From Rubrivirga sp. SAORIC476 (lineage in GTDB: Bacteria > Bacteroidota > Rhodothermia > Rhodothermales > Rubricoccaceae), in contig NZ_MVOI01000003.1 in NCBI RefSeq assembly GCF_002283555.1, positions 82,438 through 146,437 on the forward strand: a stretch of 64,000 nt of DNA, written 5' to 3'. Both the position numbers and the translations under genes were made by a program. The stretch's first letter is position 1. Every line of letters begins with the position of its first letter. This document shows positions 1 to 8,373 of the stretch, in pieces. The notes below the pieces were generated by a model, which was given only the letters and a program-made list of their open reading frames with translations, was not told where the DNA came from and did no database searches.

Positions 1-145
1 CCCGCGCAGCACGACGGATCCCATCGATCGCGCTCCCGTGGACGCCCTTCTGGAGGTAGACCTTCTCGATCCGGCCGTCGGCCAGGTCGAGCGCGTCGCG
101 GACGGGGTGGCGCCCGGCGAGGACATCGGTGCGGGAGGCGGGCAT
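1..145 (-). CDS. rlmB: TrmH/RlmB-family 23S rRNA 2'-O-ribose methyltransferase, N-terminal fragment
   Basis: Reading the minus strand from the ATG at 145 gives 48 residues without a stop before the window edge. They include DVLAGRHPVRDALD and EKVYLQKG, the substrate-binding N-terminal domain seen in RlmB/TrmH proteins (consensus GrHpVlEaL followed by i..vyl). RlmB methylates the 2'-O of a guanosine in the peptidyl-transferase loop of 23S rRNA using SAM. The SPOUT catalytic domain lies outside the window, so assignment to RlmB rather than another TrmH-family member is by the N-terminal pattern only. A 25-bp motif shared with the 8.3 kb region lies about 90 bp upstream, at 233-257. Confidence 0.72.
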   Translation of the reverse strand, partial: MPASRTDVLAGRHPVRDALDLADGRIEKVYLQKGVHGSAIDGIRRAAR

Positions 146-232
146 GGCGGGTTCAGGGGGCGTCGTTGGCTGCGCCGACCTTCGGCTCAGGGCTGGCAAG
201 GTGGCGTCACCGCGGACGCGGCGCCACTCTTT

Positions 233-257
233 CGCCCGGAAGAGGCCGGGAACTTTG
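233..257 (-). promoter_or_regulatory. Conserved intergenic motif, copy 1
   Basis: The plus-strand text is CGCCCGGAAGA, then GGCCGGG, then AACTTTG. A near-identical copy lies at 8328-8352. Both copies are in short gaps between minus-strand genes, just upstream of a minus-strand start. It could be an operator or promoter for rlmB, or on the plus strand an AACTTTG element resembling the Bacteroidota -7 box. Function is not known. Confidence 0.3.
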
Positions 258-286
258 GGCCCGCGCCATTCCACACCGCGGACGCC

Positions 287-1684
287 TCACTCCGCCAGCT
301 CGTCCAGGCGCTTCACGAGTCGCTCGGCCCAGGCCTCGTGCTCGGGCTTCATGAGCACGCTCCGCAGGACCCGGGCCGCCTCGGCGTCCGCTCCGAGGCC
401 GGGGAGGGCGTGGCCGAGGCGGGAGGCGGACAGCCGGTAGAGGCTGACGAAGACCGGGTCGTCGGGGTCGTCCATGGCCGCCTGGAAGACGGCGGCGCTC
501 CGGGCGTCGACCTGGGAGACGGACGCCCCTGTCGGCGCGTAGGCGACGATGTCGGTCTCGGGCGGCAGCAGCGGGACGAGGTGCCGCGCATCGCCGAGGT
601 GCTGGTGGAACGCCCGGGCAGCGCGCAGGCCGGCGGCGAGGATCGGGCCGAGGCCGTCGTCGGCGGCGAGCGGCAGCGCCTTCAGCGTCAGCCACAGGGC
701 GCCCGCGGCAGCGCCCGGGCGCGAGCACTCCAGGCTGATCTCGCCCAGGTGGAGCGCCGCCGAGGTGAAGTAGGTGTAGGGCGAGTCGTGTGCGTAGTGG
801 CGTCCGACGGCCGGGTCGGCGAAGAGGACGGCGCCGCATCCGTAGGGCTGGAGGCCGTGCTTGTGCGGGTCGATCACCACCGAGTCCGCCTCGGCGATCG
901 CGCGGAGGTGGCGGGCGGCGGGCCCGAGGTGGGCGTCGTCGTCGGCCAGGAGGCGGAAGAAGCCGCCGTACGCGGCGTCGACGTGGACGCGGGCGCCGTG
1001 GGCGCGGCAGAGCGGGATCGCGTCCGCGAGGGGGTCGATGGCGCCCAAACCCGTCGTGGTGGCCGTGAGCACGACGGTGCCGACGGCGCCGGTCGTCAGC
1101 GCATCCTCCAGCGCCCCGAGGTCGATCCGCCCGGCGTCGTCGCTGGGCACGACGGTGCAGTCGAGGCCGAGCACGTGGGCCATCCGGCTGTGCGTGTAAT
1201 GGCCCTCGGCGCTGACCGCGATGCCGCGCCCGCCGGTCTCCTCGCGCGCTACGAACAGCGCCTCCAGGTTGGCGACCGTCCCGCCGCCGGTCAGGTGCCC
1301 CAGCGGCGTCCCGAACCCGACCATCCGCGCCAGATCGGCGACCACCTCCTTCTCCATCTCGCTCGTCGGCGGGCCGCCGTCGAGCGCGTGGTTGTTGGGG
1401 TTGATGCGCGCCGCGATGGCGTAGGCCGCCAGTGCCACCGGGTGCGGCGGCTTGAGCATCTGCCCGGCGTAGCGCGGGTGGCCGAACGGGTACATGCCCG
1501 GCCTCTCTCCTCGCGGGGGCGCCGTCATCCGCCCCAGGTACTCCTCCACCGCTTCCCCGAGGCGGGCGGTGTCGACGGCCATCGCCGGGTGCGGGTCGGC
1601 CGTGCCGAAGCCCGCGTCCCAGGCGTCGAGGGCGGCGAAGCCGTCGCGGATCAGGCCCAGCGGATCGGGGACGGACCGGCTCAT
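287..1684 (-). CDS. Group II pyridoxal-phosphate-dependent decarboxylase
   Basis: This 465-residue protein belongs to the aspartate-aminotransferase-fold decarboxylases (glutamate, DOPA/tyrosine, cysteine-sulfinate type). The N-terminal HPRYAGQM and NPNNHALDGGPPTSEMEKEV blocks, the HVDAAYGGFF stretch and the PLP lysine in DPHKHG (about K275) are all present. Substrate cannot be read from sequence; tyrosine or aspartate decarboxylases are closest in style. The ATG at 1684 was chosen because it overlaps the lgt stop by 4 bp (ATGA), which implies translational coupling with lgt. The open frame continues upstream through lgt but shows no homology there. Confidence 0.85.
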   Translation of the reverse strand: MSRSVPDPLGLIRDGFAALDAWDAGFGTADPHPAMAVDTARLGEAVEEYLGRMTAPPRGERPGMYPFGHPRYAGQMLKPPHPVALAAYAIAARINPNNHALDGGPPTSEMEKEVVADLARMVGFGTPLGHLTGGGTVANLEALFVAREETGGRGIAVSAEGHYTHSRMAHVLGLDCTVVPSDDAGRIDLGALEDALTTGAVGTVVLTATTTGLGAIDPLADAIPLCRAHGARVHVDAAYGGFFRLLADDDAHLGPAARHLRAIAEADSVVIDPHKHGLQPYGCGAVLFADPAVGRHYAHDSPYTYFTSAALHLGEISLECSRPGAAAGALWLTLKALPLAADDGLGPILAAGLRAARAFHQHLGDARHLVPLLPPETDIVAYAPTGASVSQVDARSAAVFQAAMDDPDDPVFVSLYRLSASRLGHALPGLGADAEAARVLRSVLMKPEHEAWAERLVKRLDELAE

Positions 1685-2652
1685 GCGGCGACCGGCACGG
1701 CCTCGGGCGTCGCGCCGGGAGTGTCGTCGCGCCGCTTGGTCGTCAGCACGAGGCCGACGACGCCCGCGATGATGAAGCCGATCGAGATGATCTGCGACTG
1801 CGGCAGCCCGAACGCCGCGTCCGGGTTGACGCGGATGAACTCGATCAGGAAGCGCTCGGCGCCCGCGAACACGGCGTAGAGCGAGATCAGCCAGCCCGCG
1901 CGGAACGGATTCTTGCGGAGCACCCACAGGATGCCCGCCAGCACGCTCGCCATCGCGAACTCGTAGAGCATCGTCGGATAGACGCCCGTCGGGTTGGCCA
2001 GCGCACATTCGGCGCCACGCTGGGTCGCGTTGTAGACGACCGGGTCCATCTGCCCGAGCATGTTGTTCGGGAACGTCTCGCTCCAGAGCCAGCCTGGCAG
2101 CCAGCCCGGCTTGTCGTCCAGCGACGAGCACACGCCCCAGTCGCCGTCCCCCGAGAGGTAACAGCCGATGCGGCCGATGCCGTATGCGAACAGCAGGCCC
2201 GGCGCGGCGGCGTCGGCGAGGTGGGCGCGGGAGACGCCCTTCTTCTTCGCGTACCACAGGATGGCGATGGAGCCGAGCAGGATGCCGCCGTAGACGGTCA
2301 GCCCGGAGCCCGAGAAGATCATCCCCAGCGGGTCGGCCGTGAACTCGTCCCAGTAGTCGATGATGTGGAACAGCTTGGCGCCGAGCACGCCGAAGCCGCC
2401 CGCCATGAGCGCCATGTTCCAGAGGAGCACCGACGGACTGGCCTGGACCGTCTTCTCGCGCCCCTTGTCGTCCTTGACGGTATCGCGGACCGACTTCATC
2501 CAGCCGAGCGCATAGCGGCGGTCCACTTCGACCCGCGTCATTGCGGTCGCGACGAGGATCCCGATGGCCACCATGAGGCCAAAGGCGTAGAGGTCGATCG
2601 GGAAGTCGAACCCGAAGAGGTCGCGCGTGAGGTCGCTGATCCGGGGGTACAT
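1681..2652 (-). CDS. lgt: Phosphatidylglycerol-prolipoprotein diacylglyceryl transferase
   Basis: Lgt is an inner-membrane enzyme that moves diacylglycerol from phosphatidylglycerol to the lipobox cysteine of prolipoproteins. The 323-residue protein has several hydrophobic segments, the family signature region GRIGCYLSGDGDWG (consensus GRIGNFxNGE), SGLTVYGGILLG, and a C-terminal LIEFIRVNPD segment. An insert of about 60 residues between the signature and YPTMLYEF makes it slightly longer than E. coli Lgt (291). A TAGCTTCC element lies 20 bp before the ATG, and the downstream decarboxylase overlaps by 4 bp. Lipoproteins with clear lipoboxes occur in this window (43604, 12420). Confidence 0.9.
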   Translation of the reverse strand: MYPRISDLTRDLFGFDFPIDLYAFGLMVAIGILVATAMTRVEVDRRYALGWMKSVRDTVKDDKGREKTVQASPSVLLWNMALMAGGFGVLGAKLFHIIDYWDEFTADPLGMIFSGSGLTVYGGILLGSIAILWYAKKKGVSRAHLADAAAPGLLFAYGIGRIGCYLSGDGDWGVCSSLDDKPGWLPGWLWSETFPNNMLGQMDPVVYNATQRGAECALANPTGVYPTMLYEFAMASVLAGILWVLRKNPFRAGWLISLYAVFAGAERFLIEFIRVNPDAAFGLPQSQIISIGFIIAGVVGLVLTTKRRDDTPGATPEAVPVAA

Positions 2653-2672
2653 CGGGCGTCGGGGGTGGCGCG

Positions 2673-2680
2673 GGAAGCTA
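2673..2680 (-). promoter_or_regulatory. TAGSTT promoter-like element for lgt
   Basis: The minus strand reads TAGCTTCC, ending 20 bp before the lgt ATG. The same hexamer pattern sits 20-23 bp before five other minus-strand genes. It resembles the Bacteroidota -7 box TAnnTTTG and would give a very short leader. Confidence 0.4.
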
Positions 2681-2704
2681 GGGACGGACGGGACGAACGC
2701 GCGC

Positions 2705-3997
2705 CTACGGTGCGTCGCGCGTGAGCGCCAGGGCGAGTTGGTCGATGGGCACGGTCCGCTGTGCGCTGGCGCCGAGGTCGCGGACCTGTGCGACGCCCGC
2801 CGTCAGTTCGTCGTCGCCGAGGATGACGGCGACGGCGGCCTGCGACCGGTCGGCTGCCTTCATCTGGGCCTTCATGGACCGGCCGCCGAGTGCGAAATCG
2901 ACCGCCAGCCCGGCGCGGCGGAGCGTCTGGGCGAGGCCGAACCCGGCCGCCTCGGCCGCGTCGCCGAGGCAGACGAGGAACACGTCGGGGCGCGGCGCCT
3001 CGGGCAGGACCACCTCCTGCTCGGCGAGCGCGATGAACAGCCGCTCGATGCCTGCCGCGTAGCCGACCGCCGGGACGGGCTTCTTCGAGCCGACCGCCTG
3101 CGCGAGCCCGTCGTAGCGCCCCCCTGCGGCCAGCGCCCCCTGCGCGCCGAGCGCGTCGGACTCCAGTTCGAACACCGTCCGCGTGTAGTAGTCCAGGCCG
3201 CGGACGAGCAGCGGGTCCTCGACGTAGGGCACGCCGAGGCCGTCCAGGAGGCCCTTCAGCGCGTCGTAGTGGGCGCGGGCGTCGTCGCCGATGAAGTCGG
3301 TGATGCGGGGCGCGTCGGCGAGGAGAGTACGTTCGCGCTCGTCCTTGGTGTCGAGGATGCGGAGCGGGTTGGCCTCCAGCCGCTGCCGGCTCGTCGCCGA
3401 GAGGACGTCCGCGTGGGGCGCGAAGTAGGCCCGCAGGGCGTCGCGGAAGGCGGGGCGGTCGGCGGCGTCGCCGAGCGTGTTGAGTCGGAGGCGCGTCCCG
3501 GTGATGCCGAACGCGTCGTAGATGGCGCGCAGGTTGGCGATGACCTCGGCGTCCGCACGGGGGTCGTCCGACCCGAGCAGCTCGGTCCCGAACTGGTGGA
3601 ACTGGCGGTAACGCCCCTTCTGCGGGCGCTCGGCGCGGAAGCACGGCCCGATGTAGTAGAGCCGCTGCGCGCCGCCGCGCTGCTCCAGGTGGTGCTCCAG
3701 GTAGGCCCGCATAACGGGCGCCGTGACCTCGGGCCGGAGCACGTACGATTCCTTCGACCGCTCGACGACGAACATCTCCTTCTGCACGATGTCGGTGGTC
3801 CCCCCCACCCCGCGGGCGACCAGTTCCAGCGGCTCCAGCACCGGCGTCCGGATCTCCTCGAACGCGAACCGCGCCATCGCGTCCCGGACCACGCCTTCGA
3901 CCCAGCGCCACGCCGCCGCCCCCTGGATCGTCGAGCCCCCGGAGCTGTGGGCGTCGGGCAAGATGTCGAACGTGCCGCGGATCGTCTGGTAGGCCAT
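2705..3997 (-). CDS. hisS: Histidyl-tRNA synthetase
   Basis: This class II aminoacyl-tRNA synthetase charges tRNA-His. The 430-residue length is typical. The N-terminus YQTIRGTFDILPD, motif 2 GPCFRAERPQKGRYRQFHQFG, the histidine-A motif RGLDYYTRTVFE, and the C-terminal anticodon-binding domain (VFLVCLGDAAEAAG onward, ending LALALTRDAP) are all visible. The ATG at 3997 is preferred over the longer open frame because MAYQTIRGT matches the family N-terminus. It lies 52 bp upstream of lgt on the same strand. Confidence 0.96.
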   Translation of the reverse strand: MAYQTIRGTFDILPDAHSSGGSTIQGAAAWRWVEGVVRDAMARFAFEEIRTPVLEPLELVARGVGGTTDIVQKEMFVVERSKESYVLRPEVTAPVMRAYLEHHLEQRGGAQRLYYIGPCFRAERPQKGRYRQFHQFGTELLGSDDPRADAEVIANLRAIYDAFGITGTRLRLNTLGDAADRPAFRDALRAYFAPHADVLSATSRQRLEANPLRILDTKDERERTLLADAPRITDFIGDDARAHYDALKGLLDGLGVPYVEDPLLVRGLDYYTRTVFELESDALGAQGALAAGGRYDGLAQAVGSKKPVPAVGYAAGIERLFIALAEQEVVLPEAPRPDVFLVCLGDAAEAAGFGLAQTLRRAGLAVDFALGGRSMKAQMKAADRSQAAVAVILGDDELTAGVAQVRDLGASAQRTVPIDQLALALTRDAP

Positions 3998-4177
3998 GCG
4001 GGGTGCAGTCGAATGGAGGCTCCAAGGTGCTCCAGCCGCACCGGCGCCGCCGCGTGCACTCTGCGAAAAGCGCTGGCAGCCACCCCTCAGGGCAAACTGC
4101 CAGCGCGACTCGACCACAGGACTGGGCCGGACGGGCTCACGACGTCCGGCCCAGCGGGGCTGACCTGGGTGGAAGGG

Positions 4178-5542
4178 TCAGCGCCCGATCGTGAGCACGC
4201 GGGTCTGGGGCGCCTCGGCCCCGCTCGCTGCGCGGACGACGTAGGTGCCCGGCGACAGCGAGGTGCCGTCGAGCGTCAGCTCGCGGGTCCCAGCGTCGAC
4301 GGTCCCGTCGTGGAGGACCGCGACCTCGCGGCCCAGCGCGTCGTAGACCGCCACGCGGACCTGGGTGGCGGCGTCCGTGCTCAAGGACACGCGGGCCAGG
4401 CCGGCGGCCGGGTTCGGCCGCGGTGCGCCCAACTGAATGCCCGCCTCGGCGACGCTCCGCGCCGGGCTGGACGGCGCTGCGGCGAGCGGCGCCTCGTCGA
4501 GGCCCGACGCGGTCTCGACCGGCACCGTCAGCGTCTGGTGCACGTTGAGATTCATGCTCAGCCCGATGAGGCTGCTGATGCGGATGCTCACCGTGTCGAA
4601 CGCCTCGTTCGTGCGGAAGCGGATGAACGAGAGCCCGTCGGGCCGCGTGGTCACGCGGAGGTCATCGCCGCTGGCTTCGCCGACCACGTCGCCGCCGTTG
4701 AGGGCCCGGACCCGGATGGCACCCAGCACGGCGAGGTCCAGCAGGTCGGCATCGGACGACACCCAGAAGCCGGTCCACGCCTTGGCGGGCAGCATCGTGC
4801 CGTAGTCCACCGTGAGTGTGGCACTGCCGGCGATGCCGAGCGGGATTCGCAGGTTCGCCGCGGTCGCCACCGGCAGGTCGATGGCCTCCGAGAGGTCGTC
4901 CACCACGCACCCGAGGCAGAGGCCGGAGGTCGAGCCCGACGCCGTGGCGCCGTCGGACTCGAGGGCGACGATGCGGTCCAGCGTCGTCGGGCGCGTGATG
5001 ATGGCGTAGCGGACGTCGATCTCGGTGAGGAGAGCGACCGCCCCGTCGAACTCGATCTCGACGGCGTCATACGCCTTCCGCGCTCGGAACGTGACCTTGC
5101 TGAGACCCGAAGCCATGAGCTGGAGCGACAGGAGCGACGTGCCAGACCGGCTCTCCTGGAGGGTCGCCCCCAGGTAGGTCCGTACGGTGACCCGGTCGAT
5201 CACCGCCACATCGAGGAGACCGTTCGGATCATCGATCACGAACCCGGCGCGGGTGTTGGCGGACTCGGAGGCCGGAAGGTCCACCCGGATGCCTGCCGAC
5301 GACAGCACGCCGACAGGCACCACGAGGCGGGCCGCATCCTGGCGGCGACCGACCACGTCGTCGGTGCCGGTGACCGAACATCCGATGCAAAGGCCATCGA
5401 TAAAGCTGGACGCCGTCGCCCCATCCGCGGCGGTCGGGATGTACACGGTAGGCTGCGCCGAGACGGCCAGGGCCGTGCTGAGGAAGAGGCCCATCAGGAG
5501 GGCGGGGAGACGTAGAGAAGCGAAGTGAGCCGCGAGACGCAT
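4178..5542 (-). CDS. Secreted protein with two internal repeats and a T9SS type A sorting domain
   Basis: The 454-residue protein has a signal peptide (LLMGLFLSTALAVSAQ). Two homologous repeats of about 160 residues follow, each opening with a GATAS...GLCxGC motif (GLCIGCSV and GLCLGCVV). The C-terminal domain of about 80 residues has features of type IX cargo: APRPNPAAG, VYDALGREVAVLHDG, LSPGTYVVR. The family role is unknown. It should be exported by Sec, then moved across the outer membrane by T9SS and either anchored or released. Each repeat has a close pair of cysteines that could form a disulfide or bind a ligand. Confidence 0.8.
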   Translation of the reverse strand: MRLAAHFASLRLPALLMGLFLSTALAVSAQPTVYIPTAADGATASSFIDGLCIGCSVTGTDDVVGRRQDAARLVVPVGVLSSAGIRVDLPASESANTRAGFVIDDPNGLLDVAVIDRVTVRTYLGATLQESRSGTSLLSLQLMASGLSKVTFRARKAYDAVEIEFDGAVALLTEIDVRYAIITRPTTLDRIVALESDGATASGSTSGLCLGCVVDDLSEAIDLPVATAANLRIPLGIAGSATLTVDYGTMLPAKAWTGFWVSSDADLLDLAVLGAIRVRALNGGDVVGEASGDDLRVTTRPDGLSFIRFRTNEAFDTVSIRISSLIGLSMNLNVHQTLTVPVETASGLDEAPLAAAPSSPARSVAEAGIQLGAPRPNPAAGLARVSLSTDAATQVRVAVYDALGREVAVLHDGTVDAGTRELTLDGTSLSPGTYVVRAASGAEAPQTRVLTIGR

Positions 5543-6034
5543 GGGAAGAAAGGGAACGGGGGGAGGAGAAAAGGTGCCTTCCCATGATCAGCCTTCCCCT
5601 CGGCGTCTCGACACCCTTCCCCGGGCTCTCCTCATTCTGGATGCCCCCTCTGACGTTCTTCGGACCAGAACAAGAGACGTACTGCTTCGGAACGCAATTT
5701 GCACAGCTTCATCCACTCACTCCTAACGCGGACATACAGGGCAACCCGTTCACGCCTCGCCCCTTACCATCTGTCGGCGGAGCCCCCTCGACCACGTCGG
5801 CATCCTCTCCTCTGGGGAGCCGTCCAGGTCCTGAATCGGCCGGACGTGCTCGTACAAGGCAGGGTGAGTTTCCGCGGCGCCCCTGCTCGCACGAGGAGAT
5901 GGACGAACCGTGGGCGGGTAGAAACGCCCTGGCCGATCTCGCGCGAGGGCTCCCGCTCCGGCTAGCCCTGACGGGAGCGCTCTCCGAAGAACGGAACGGG
6001 AATGCCCAGCCTCCAGCGCGACGCGCCGGAGCGT
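5543..6034. other. Intergenic region, no gene seen
   Basis: These 492 bases lie between the T9SS cargo start and the pseudouridine synthase stop. No reading frame has plausible homology or codon bias. The part near 5690-5720 is locally AT-richer and may hold the promoter of the 4178-5542 gene. A short GC hairpin at about 6011-6031, just past the pseudouridine synthase stop, may help termination. Confidence 0.5.
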
Positions 6035-7123
6035 CTACCGCCCGGCCTCCACCTTTCGCAGGCGCTCGACGACCCACGCCATGTCCTCCGGCAGCGGGGC
6101 CTCGAAGTCCATCTCCTCTCCCGTCGTCGGGTGGACGAAGCCGAGCGTCGACGCGTGGAGCGCCTGGCGCGGACCCAGGCGCGTGAACAGGTTGCGCATG
6201 AAAGCCTTCCGTGACCCCTCTGCGGCGCCGTACACGATCCGGTCGCCGCCGTAGGTCACGTCGCCGAAGACCGGGTGCCCGATGGACTGGGCGTGGACGC
6301 GGATCTGGTGCGTCCGCCCGGTCTCCAGCCGGAAGCGGACCAGCGCGGTCGTGCCCAGGTCGTCGACCACCTCGTAGGTCGTCGCGGCCCACTTGCCCTC
6401 GCCCTCGGGGCGCACGGAGACCTTCTTGCGGTCGCGCGGGCTCCGGCCGAGCCAGCCTTCCACACGCCCCTTCGCCTCGGGGACGCCCCAGACCAGCGCC
6501 AGGTAGCGGCGGCGGATGGTCCGGTCGGCGAACTGCTTGCCGAGGTGCGCCGCGGCCACGTCGGTCTTGGCGACCACCATCACGCCGGTCGTGTCCTTGT
6601 CGAGCCGGTGGACGAGGCCGGGGCGGACCGTCGGGTCGCCCTCGTAGCGCGGCCCCGCCGTCGCGGTCGACAGTCCGACGTCGTCGTCGTCGGTGTCCTC
6701 GATCTCATCGCCCGACAGCGGCCCCGCGCCGACGTGGTGCAGCAGCGCGTTGATGAGCGTCCCGGATCGGTGACCGTAGGCCGGGTGGACCACCATCCCG
6801 GCGGGCTTGTCGACCACGAGCAGGGTGTCGTCCTCGTAGAGGATCGACAGCGGGATGTCCTCGGGGACGATCTCGATGGGTGGCGGGCGCATCACCGTGC
6901 ACCGGATCCGGTCGCCCGGCTGGACCGGCATCGACACCTTGGAGGCGAGCGCCCCGTTGACCTCGACGCGCCCCTCCTTGATGGCGCGCTGCACCTTCGT
7001 TCGCGTCGCGTTGGCCGTCTTGTCGGTCAGGTAGAGGTCGATGCGGACCGGCGACTGGCCGGGCGGCACCTCCAGTTCTATGACCGTCTCGATCGGATCG
7101 GGCTCGTTGGAATCGGGGTTCAT
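6035..7123 (-). CDS. RluD-family 23S rRNA pseudouridine synthase
   Basis: RluA/RluD-type enzymes isomerise uridines of 23S rRNA. The 362-residue protein has an N-terminal S4-like RNA-binding domain (DLYLTDKTANATRTKVQRAIKEGRVEVNG). The catalytic aspartate lies in GLVHRLDKDTTGVMVVAKT, and RYLALVWG plus LETGRTHQIRVHAQSIGHPVFGD complete the family pattern. An acidic insert (DEIEDTDDDD) sits before the catalytic motif. The ATG at 7123 overlaps the upstream aminotransferase stop by 4 bp, so the two are probably co-translated. RluD is the likeliest member, but the specific target uridines cannot be read. Confidence 0.9.
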   Translation of the reverse strand: MNPDSNEPDPIETVIELEVPPGQSPVRIDLYLTDKTANATRTKVQRAIKEGRVEVNGALASKVSMPVQPGDRIRCTVMRPPPIEIVPEDIPLSILYEDDTLLVVDKPAGMVVHPAYGHRSGTLINALLHHVGAGPLSGDEIEDTDDDDVGLSTATAGPRYEGDPTVRPGLVHRLDKDTTGVMVVAKTDVAAAHLGKQFADRTIRRRYLALVWGVPEAKGRVEGWLGRSPRDRKKVSVRPEGEGKWAATTYEVVDDLGTTALVRFRLETGRTHQIRVHAQSIGHPVFGDVTYGGDRIVYGAAEGSRKAFMRNLFTRLGPRQALHASTLGFVHPTTGEEMDFEAPLPEDMAWVVERLRKVEAGR

Positions 7124-8268
7124 GCGTGCACGGTGCGGCCGAACGACGCGACAGCGTCGAGGGCGTGGTCGATCGCCGCGGGCGGCGTCTGGGCGTGGGG
7201 CGCAAACCGGACGAGTCGGCTGCGCATGGAGCAGGTGACGCCCTGGCTCGCGAGGTGGGCGTGGAGCCCTTCGGGATCGGGCACGCGAACGGTCACGATG
7301 CCCGAGGCAGGCTCGCCCTGGGGACCGTAGCGCTCGGCGCCGAGGCGCTCCAACCCCTCCGCCATGCGGGCGGCGTTCGCGAGCACAACCGCCTCGATCA
7401 CGTCGGGGCCGACCTCCAGCATCGCGCCCAGCGCCGCGTCGAGCGCGTACACGCCCGCCGTCGGGCTGGTGCCGACGTGGAAGCGCGTCGCGTCCGGGTG
7501 GAGGGCCGTCGAGACGGTGTCGAAGTCGTCCCAGTCGACGGGCCCGTTGAGCCAGCCGATGGTGGGCCGCAGCCGCGGGAGCAGCGACGGCGCGAGGGCG
7601 ACGAAGCCGAGCCCCTGGAGCGCACCGAGCCACTTGTGCCCCCCCACCGCCAGCAGGTCGGCCTTGATGGCTGACATGTCGAGCCGGGACGCGCCGACGG
7701 CCTGGATGGCGTCCACGATGAACAGGACCCCGCGCTCGCGGCACAGCGCGCCGATGGCCTCCAGGTCGCACCGGAAGCCGGACAGGAACTGCACTGCCGA
7801 GACGGCGACGACGCGCGTCTCGGGCTGTAGCGCCGCCCGCACGTCGTCCACCGAGAACACGCCCTCCCGGTGCGCGACCGTGTCCACCTCGACGCCGAGG
7901 GGGGCGAGGCCGAGCCACGGGAGGTGGTTGGCGGGGAACTCGCAGCCCGGCACCACGACCCGGTCGCCCGGCCGCCAGTCGAGTCCTTGCACGACGAGGT
8001 TGAGGCCGTACGACGTGTTCGGCACGAGGGCGACGGAGGCCGCATCGGCGCCGACCAGGGCTGCGGCTCGCTCCCGCGCCCGGACGCCGCGGTCGAGGTC
8101 CGCCGGAAAGTTGTTGGGCGACCGATCCGCGAGGAGCCCCGCCCGTCCCGCGAGGTAGTCGGTGACGGCGCCCAGCGTGTGGGCCCCGAGCGTGCCCGTG
8201 GCGGCGTGGTCGAGGTAGACCTCGCCTTCCGGGAGGGGGAACAGGTCGCGGTAGGCGTCGAGAGTCAC
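7120..8268 (-). CDS. Class V aminotransferase / cysteine-desulfurase-like PLP enzyme
   Basis: This fold-type I PLP enzyme of about 382 residues belongs to the NifS/isopenicillin-N-epimerase-like group. It shows VYLDHAATGTLG near the N-terminus, NTSYGLNLVVQGLDW, the PLP-binding FIVDAIQAVGA, and the Schiff-base lysine in LAVGGHKWLGALQG. The short active-site cysteine loop of true desulfurases is not obvious, so an aminotransferase or lyase role is as likely. The GTG at 8268 places MTLDAYRDLF at the N-terminus; another GTG at 8322 would add 18 residues of unlikely sequence. It overlaps the rRNA pseudouridine synthase by 4 bp. Confidence 0.82.
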   Translation of the reverse strand: MTLDAYRDLFPLPEGEVYLDHAATGTLGAHTLGAVTDYLAGRAGLLADRSPNNFPADLDRGVRARERAAALVGADAASVALVPNTSYGLNLVVQGLDWRPGDRVVVPGCEFPANHLPWLGLAPLGVEVDTVAHREGVFSVDDVRAALQPETRVVAVSAVQFLSGFRCDLEAIGALCRERGVLFIVDAIQAVGASRLDMSAIKADLLAVGGHKWLGALQGLGFVALAPSLLPRLRPTIGWLNGPVDWDDFDTVSTALHPDATRFHVGTSPTAGVYALDAALGAMLEVGPDVIEAVVLANAARMAEGLERLGAERYGPQGEPASGIVTVRVPDPEGLHAHLASQGVTCSMRSRLVRFAPHAQTPPAAIDHALDAVASFGRTVHA

Positions 8269-8327
8269 CGGGGCTTGGGGGTCGGAGGGTACAAGGTGGG
8301 GGCTCCGTGCGCCCCATGCCACCCGTC

Positions 8328-8352
8328 CGCCCGGAAGAAGGCCGGAACTTTG
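8328..8352 (-). promoter_or_regulatory. Conserved intergenic motif, copy 2
   Basis: The plus-strand text is CGCCCGGAAGAA, then GGCCGG, then AACTTTG. It matches 233-257 with one inserted and one missing base. It sits between two minus-strand genes, 60-85 bp before the preferred start of the aminotransferase. Confidence 0.3.
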
Positions 8353-8373
8353 CGCCGCATCCGCCTCCCGCCC

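Noticed and set aside
38..1879. Long plus-strand open frame opposite the decarboxylase and lgt
   Set aside because: It is low-complexity Arg/Gly/Ala sequence with no homology, a mirror of the minus-strand genes caused by high GC.
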